Shown in pieces: positions 61,801 through 64,000 of a stretch of 64,000 nt of DNA. How positions within the stretch are numbered: position 1 is the stretch's first letter; each line of letters begins with the position of its first letter. Origin of the DNA: Dallia pectoralis (lineage: Eukaryota > Chordata > Actinopteri > Esociformes > Umbridae); assembly GCA_029465975.1 (NCBI GenBank), contig CM055741.1, positions 2,615,728 to 2,679,727 of the forward strand, given 5' to 3'. Under the pieces are notes generated by a model. It was not told the DNA's origin. It saw only the letters and a program-made list of their open reading frames with translations, and ran no database searches. The position numbers and the translations under genes were made by a program.

Positions 61801-63885
61801 GTCCCCTCGGCCATCGCCGTAACCATAGCTACCGGATCTGTAGAGATCCCGGGAGGGGAGAGAGGAGGAGCCCCGCGAGTCAAAGGACTCGTATTGGTCA
61901 AACCTGCGAAAATGGGGAGGGAGGGAGCGGTAGAACGAGTTGAGAGTGAGGGAGTGAACCGGGAGGAGGGGGTTGTGAATTCTCCTCTTCCCCTCCTGTT
62001 TACTCCACATTCTCGATCTCTCTCTCTCCCCTTCGCCCCGTCTTAGGTTAGGTGAGCCACATCAGTGAGGTCATGACAGTGAATAATGTTTCTGACACAG
62101 CAGGAGTGTCTGGAAGTGGGCATTGATGGCAGGCAGACAGGACCTGTAAATGCTTTCCCTCTAAACACTGTCTGGTGCACACACACACTCTGAGACTCAA
62201 GCATTTTTGTCAGTTAGTACACCTCTGGTGGAGTGTGGGTGCGATGGGGTTACCCAATAGGACATGGTGGGGTGTCCAACTGTTTGGGATGAAGGGGCGG
62301 GAAGTGGGATGGTTTCTGGGTCAACGGACAGTGGTCCCCCCCGCCTCCCCCCGGTGGAAGGTAGACCATCCCAAAAGGTAAACAGTACATGGGGCTGGTT
62401 GGACTGTACCACAATATTGAGTGGTTTGGGGGGTATCAAATATGTGTGTTCCATTTGTATTTTAAAGGTGGGGGCCTGGGTCAGCCCTCGTCATGCAACC
62501 CTCCACTCAGACACAGAGAGTTTGACCCCCCCAGAACAAATGAAACAAAATGCAGAAGACGAACAGGTAGTCAGATGGAAACAGGAGTATACAAATGTCA
62601 TGTTTGTTTGAGGGGGGTGTGTGAGGTGAGGGATCTGATGCCCTTCCACCTCCAGAACATAGGGGGGCGCTAGACGACCTACTTAATGTCAGCACCACCA
62701 GTAGATACCGGGTGACCATTGGATCCAACCCTGCATCGTGGCTAGATTAATGGGAGTCGGATCCTAAACAAAAACGACGCAGGCGGAAAACACAAACCAG
62801 GGGACAACTAACCAACCAAAAGTAGTGTGGTATCAAAGCTTAACTCGCCTCTAGCATTCGACCAACAGTCTAAAAACCAGGCTAGAGTGGACTCCTCCAC
62901 ACACCACCTAAAACGAAACAGTCCACTCATGCAGTGTTATTCAACCAGGCAAGAAATAAGACTACATCGTATCGTTGAGATTCAAAATGAATCCCTGCTG
63001 TCTGTTCGTGGCACCCAGATCCAAACTGTTACCATAACATTTAATATCCAGTCATTTCTAGCTTCAGCTGAATGCATGTCAATGTGTGTGAGGTGTGTGT
63101 GCCTGAAACCTTCACAGGTGTCCCCACACGTGGCTTTCCGCACTAAACCCAAAATCCTTCACCTGGACTCCATAACTGCATGTAAAGCCACCATGCATGT
63201 TTACGGTCAATCGACCAGGACAGGTTTAGAAGCCTGCCCCGAGGAGATGCACCTGTAATGGGGTTTGTTTTTAGTGAGTGTAGCCGGGTAAAAAACAATG
63301 GCTGTGTTGTGATGGATGGGCCGTGGATGAAGGGCGGGCGAGATGATCACAGCTAAGTGGGAGGGGTGTCAGTGAGGAGTGGTCGACAGTGAAGGAAGAG
63401 GTGGCTGGAGATGTAAAGGGCCACTGTTTAAAGAAATGACCAGCGTGAACGATATAGGGGATGTGACCACTCCATGACTCAACAAGATGAAGAAATACAG
63501 GTGTGTGTGTGGGGTTGAATCAGGCAGAGTGGCTGTTTAGACAGCGAGGCAAATGTGTATCGATGAGAAGTGCTCGTGTGTTTCGGCACCACCCTGTGGA
63601 CGTTTTATCAACCGCAGCGTCCAGAGGATGAGTTCCGGGGGCGTTACCTGTCGCTACGGCTACCACCCTTGGCGCCCCCCTCCAGCTGGGTCAGCATGTC
63701 CAGGCGCTGGTTGATCTTGGCGATGACGGCGTCCGCACTGGTCCCCGTCGACGACAGCAGGGAGCCCCCGGAGAGCCCCCTCTTCATCTGACTCCCGCCC
63801 CCACCTCCATAGCCCCCGCTGTAGCCCCCCAACCCTGACATAGTGTCCTTGTAACCACCCCCGTAGAGATCATAGCTGCCTGATC
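55811..63885 (-). CDS. akap8l: AKAP8-like nuclear zinc-finger protein, 5' end missing
   Basis: AKAP8L (HA95) is a nuclear-matrix and chromatin-associated relative of AKAP95 with roles in RNA processing and nuclear-envelope events (known). Exons, minus strand: 63885-63648, 61903-61357, 59655-59499, 59248-59202, 59101-59071, 58354-58201, 58027-57886, 57782-57677, 57535-57405, 56514-56419, 56308-55811. All phases join (2,147 nt, about 715 residues). The first exon enters in phase 1, so upstream exons lie outside the window. Diagnostic segments: SADAVIAKINQRLDM and SRDLYRSG (N-terminal AKAP8L signature); an Arg/Gly-rich region (about 130-262); two AKAP95-type C2H2 fingers, FACSVCKFRSF...HLESKFH (about 395-425) and AHCAACDLFIPMQF...HLKSNDH (about 490-515); SILNHKVIGKKLESYLKGEN; and a very acidic Glu/Asp tail. 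HCAACDLFIPMQF fits AKAP8L better than AKAP8. Confidence 0.93.
56590..57235. repeat. 49-bp minisatellite, about 13 copies, in akap8l intron
   Basis: Unit contains ATCTACAGGTAGGGCTCTCC and CAGAAACCTGAAGACAATAT. It lies between the exons ending 57405 and starting 56514 and includes no authentic splice site on the coding strand. Confidence 0.95.
58485..59035. repeat. About 28-bp GC-rich minisatellite in akap8l intron
   Basis: About 20 copies of GGAGGAGGAGGGCGCGGGGA followed by CAGCC; high GC and strongly purine-biased. All plus-strand frames stay open for about 240 codons for compositional reasons. Confidence 0.93.
59290..59495. repeat. TG-rich repeat with TAGGCATGTTTAG units
   Basis: Alternation of GTGTGTGTG with TAGGCAGGTTTAG/TAGGCATGTTTAG, about eight copies, next to the exon ending at 59499. 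Confidence 0.85.
59888..60318. repeat. 23-bp minisatellite, about 19 copies, in akap8l intron
   Basis: Unit is AAGCCTAACCGAGCCCGGAC plus GCT; copies are almost identical. The last two read CCGGGCCC. Confidence 0.96.
60319..61356. other. akap8l intron, unique part
   Basis: No exon, element or RNA gene was recognised. Confidence 0.5.
61904..63647. other. akap8l intron, unique sequence
   Basis: No repeat array and no recognised element. Confidence 0.5.
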
Positions 63886-64000
63886 CTGGTGGGAGAGCAG
63901 AGGCGGTAACGCAATGTTACACGGGAGGTATCTTTAGGCACCTGACAAACTGACATCTGGCTGAAAACACTGGCCTTCACGCCTGCCCCTTACACACATC

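Overview
This is a vertebrate genomic window, almost certainly from a ray-finned (teleost) fish. It carries three multi-exon genes, all on the minus strand: lpar2 (lysophosphatidic acid receptor 2), brd4 (BET bromodomain protein) and the 3' part of akap8l (AKAP8-like nuclear zinc-finger protein). BRD4 and AKAP8L are also close neighbours in mammals. The fish call rests on a Tc1-type transposon with about 200-bp inverted repeats, a remnant of a second Tc1 family, and the very high density of micro- and minisatellites. The species cannot be fixed from sequence alone.

Layout: 1-7.2 kb holds two near-identical copies of a 1.5-kb block around a 2.5-kb TG-rich array, then a 340-bp pure CA tract. 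7.4-11.6 kb is lpar2 (four coding exons plus a 5'UTR segment). 11.9-14.85 kb is a 43-bp minisatellite split by a nearly intact Tc1 element. 15-20.3 kb is gene-free apart from a 36-bp minisatellite. 20.35-28.8 kb is an 8.4-kb 39-bp minisatellite with two subfamilies. 29.0-30.1 kb is a TA-flanked inverted-repeat element containing a hairpin and its own minisatellite. 30.1-38.9 kb is gene-poor with small repeats. 38.9-54.6 kb is brd4: 19 coding exons, start to stop, 4,464 nt, 1,487 residues, with a likely 5'UTR exon and CRE-bearing promoter. 55.8-64 kb is akap8l, whose 5' end lies beyond the window.

Hand-summed, about 38% of the window is tandem repeat. The most striking observation is that in four brd4 introns the minisatellite unit contains the exon 3' end plus the 5' splice site, so the authentic donor is followed by arrays of near-perfect copies of itself (13, 16, 5 and 6 donor-like sites). 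One of these introns (387 nt) is free of stops in the brd4 frame and divisible by three. Reading frames were joined by hand using splice consensus, phase and remembered family sequence; no alignment or transcript was available.

How the genes work: LPAR2 is a plasma-membrane GPCR for lysophosphatidic acid. BRD4 reads acetylated histones and recruits P-TEFb. AKAP8L is a nuclear-matrix/RNA-associated zinc-finger protein. The last two are both nuclear regulators, but nothing in the sequence indicates co-regulation of the three.
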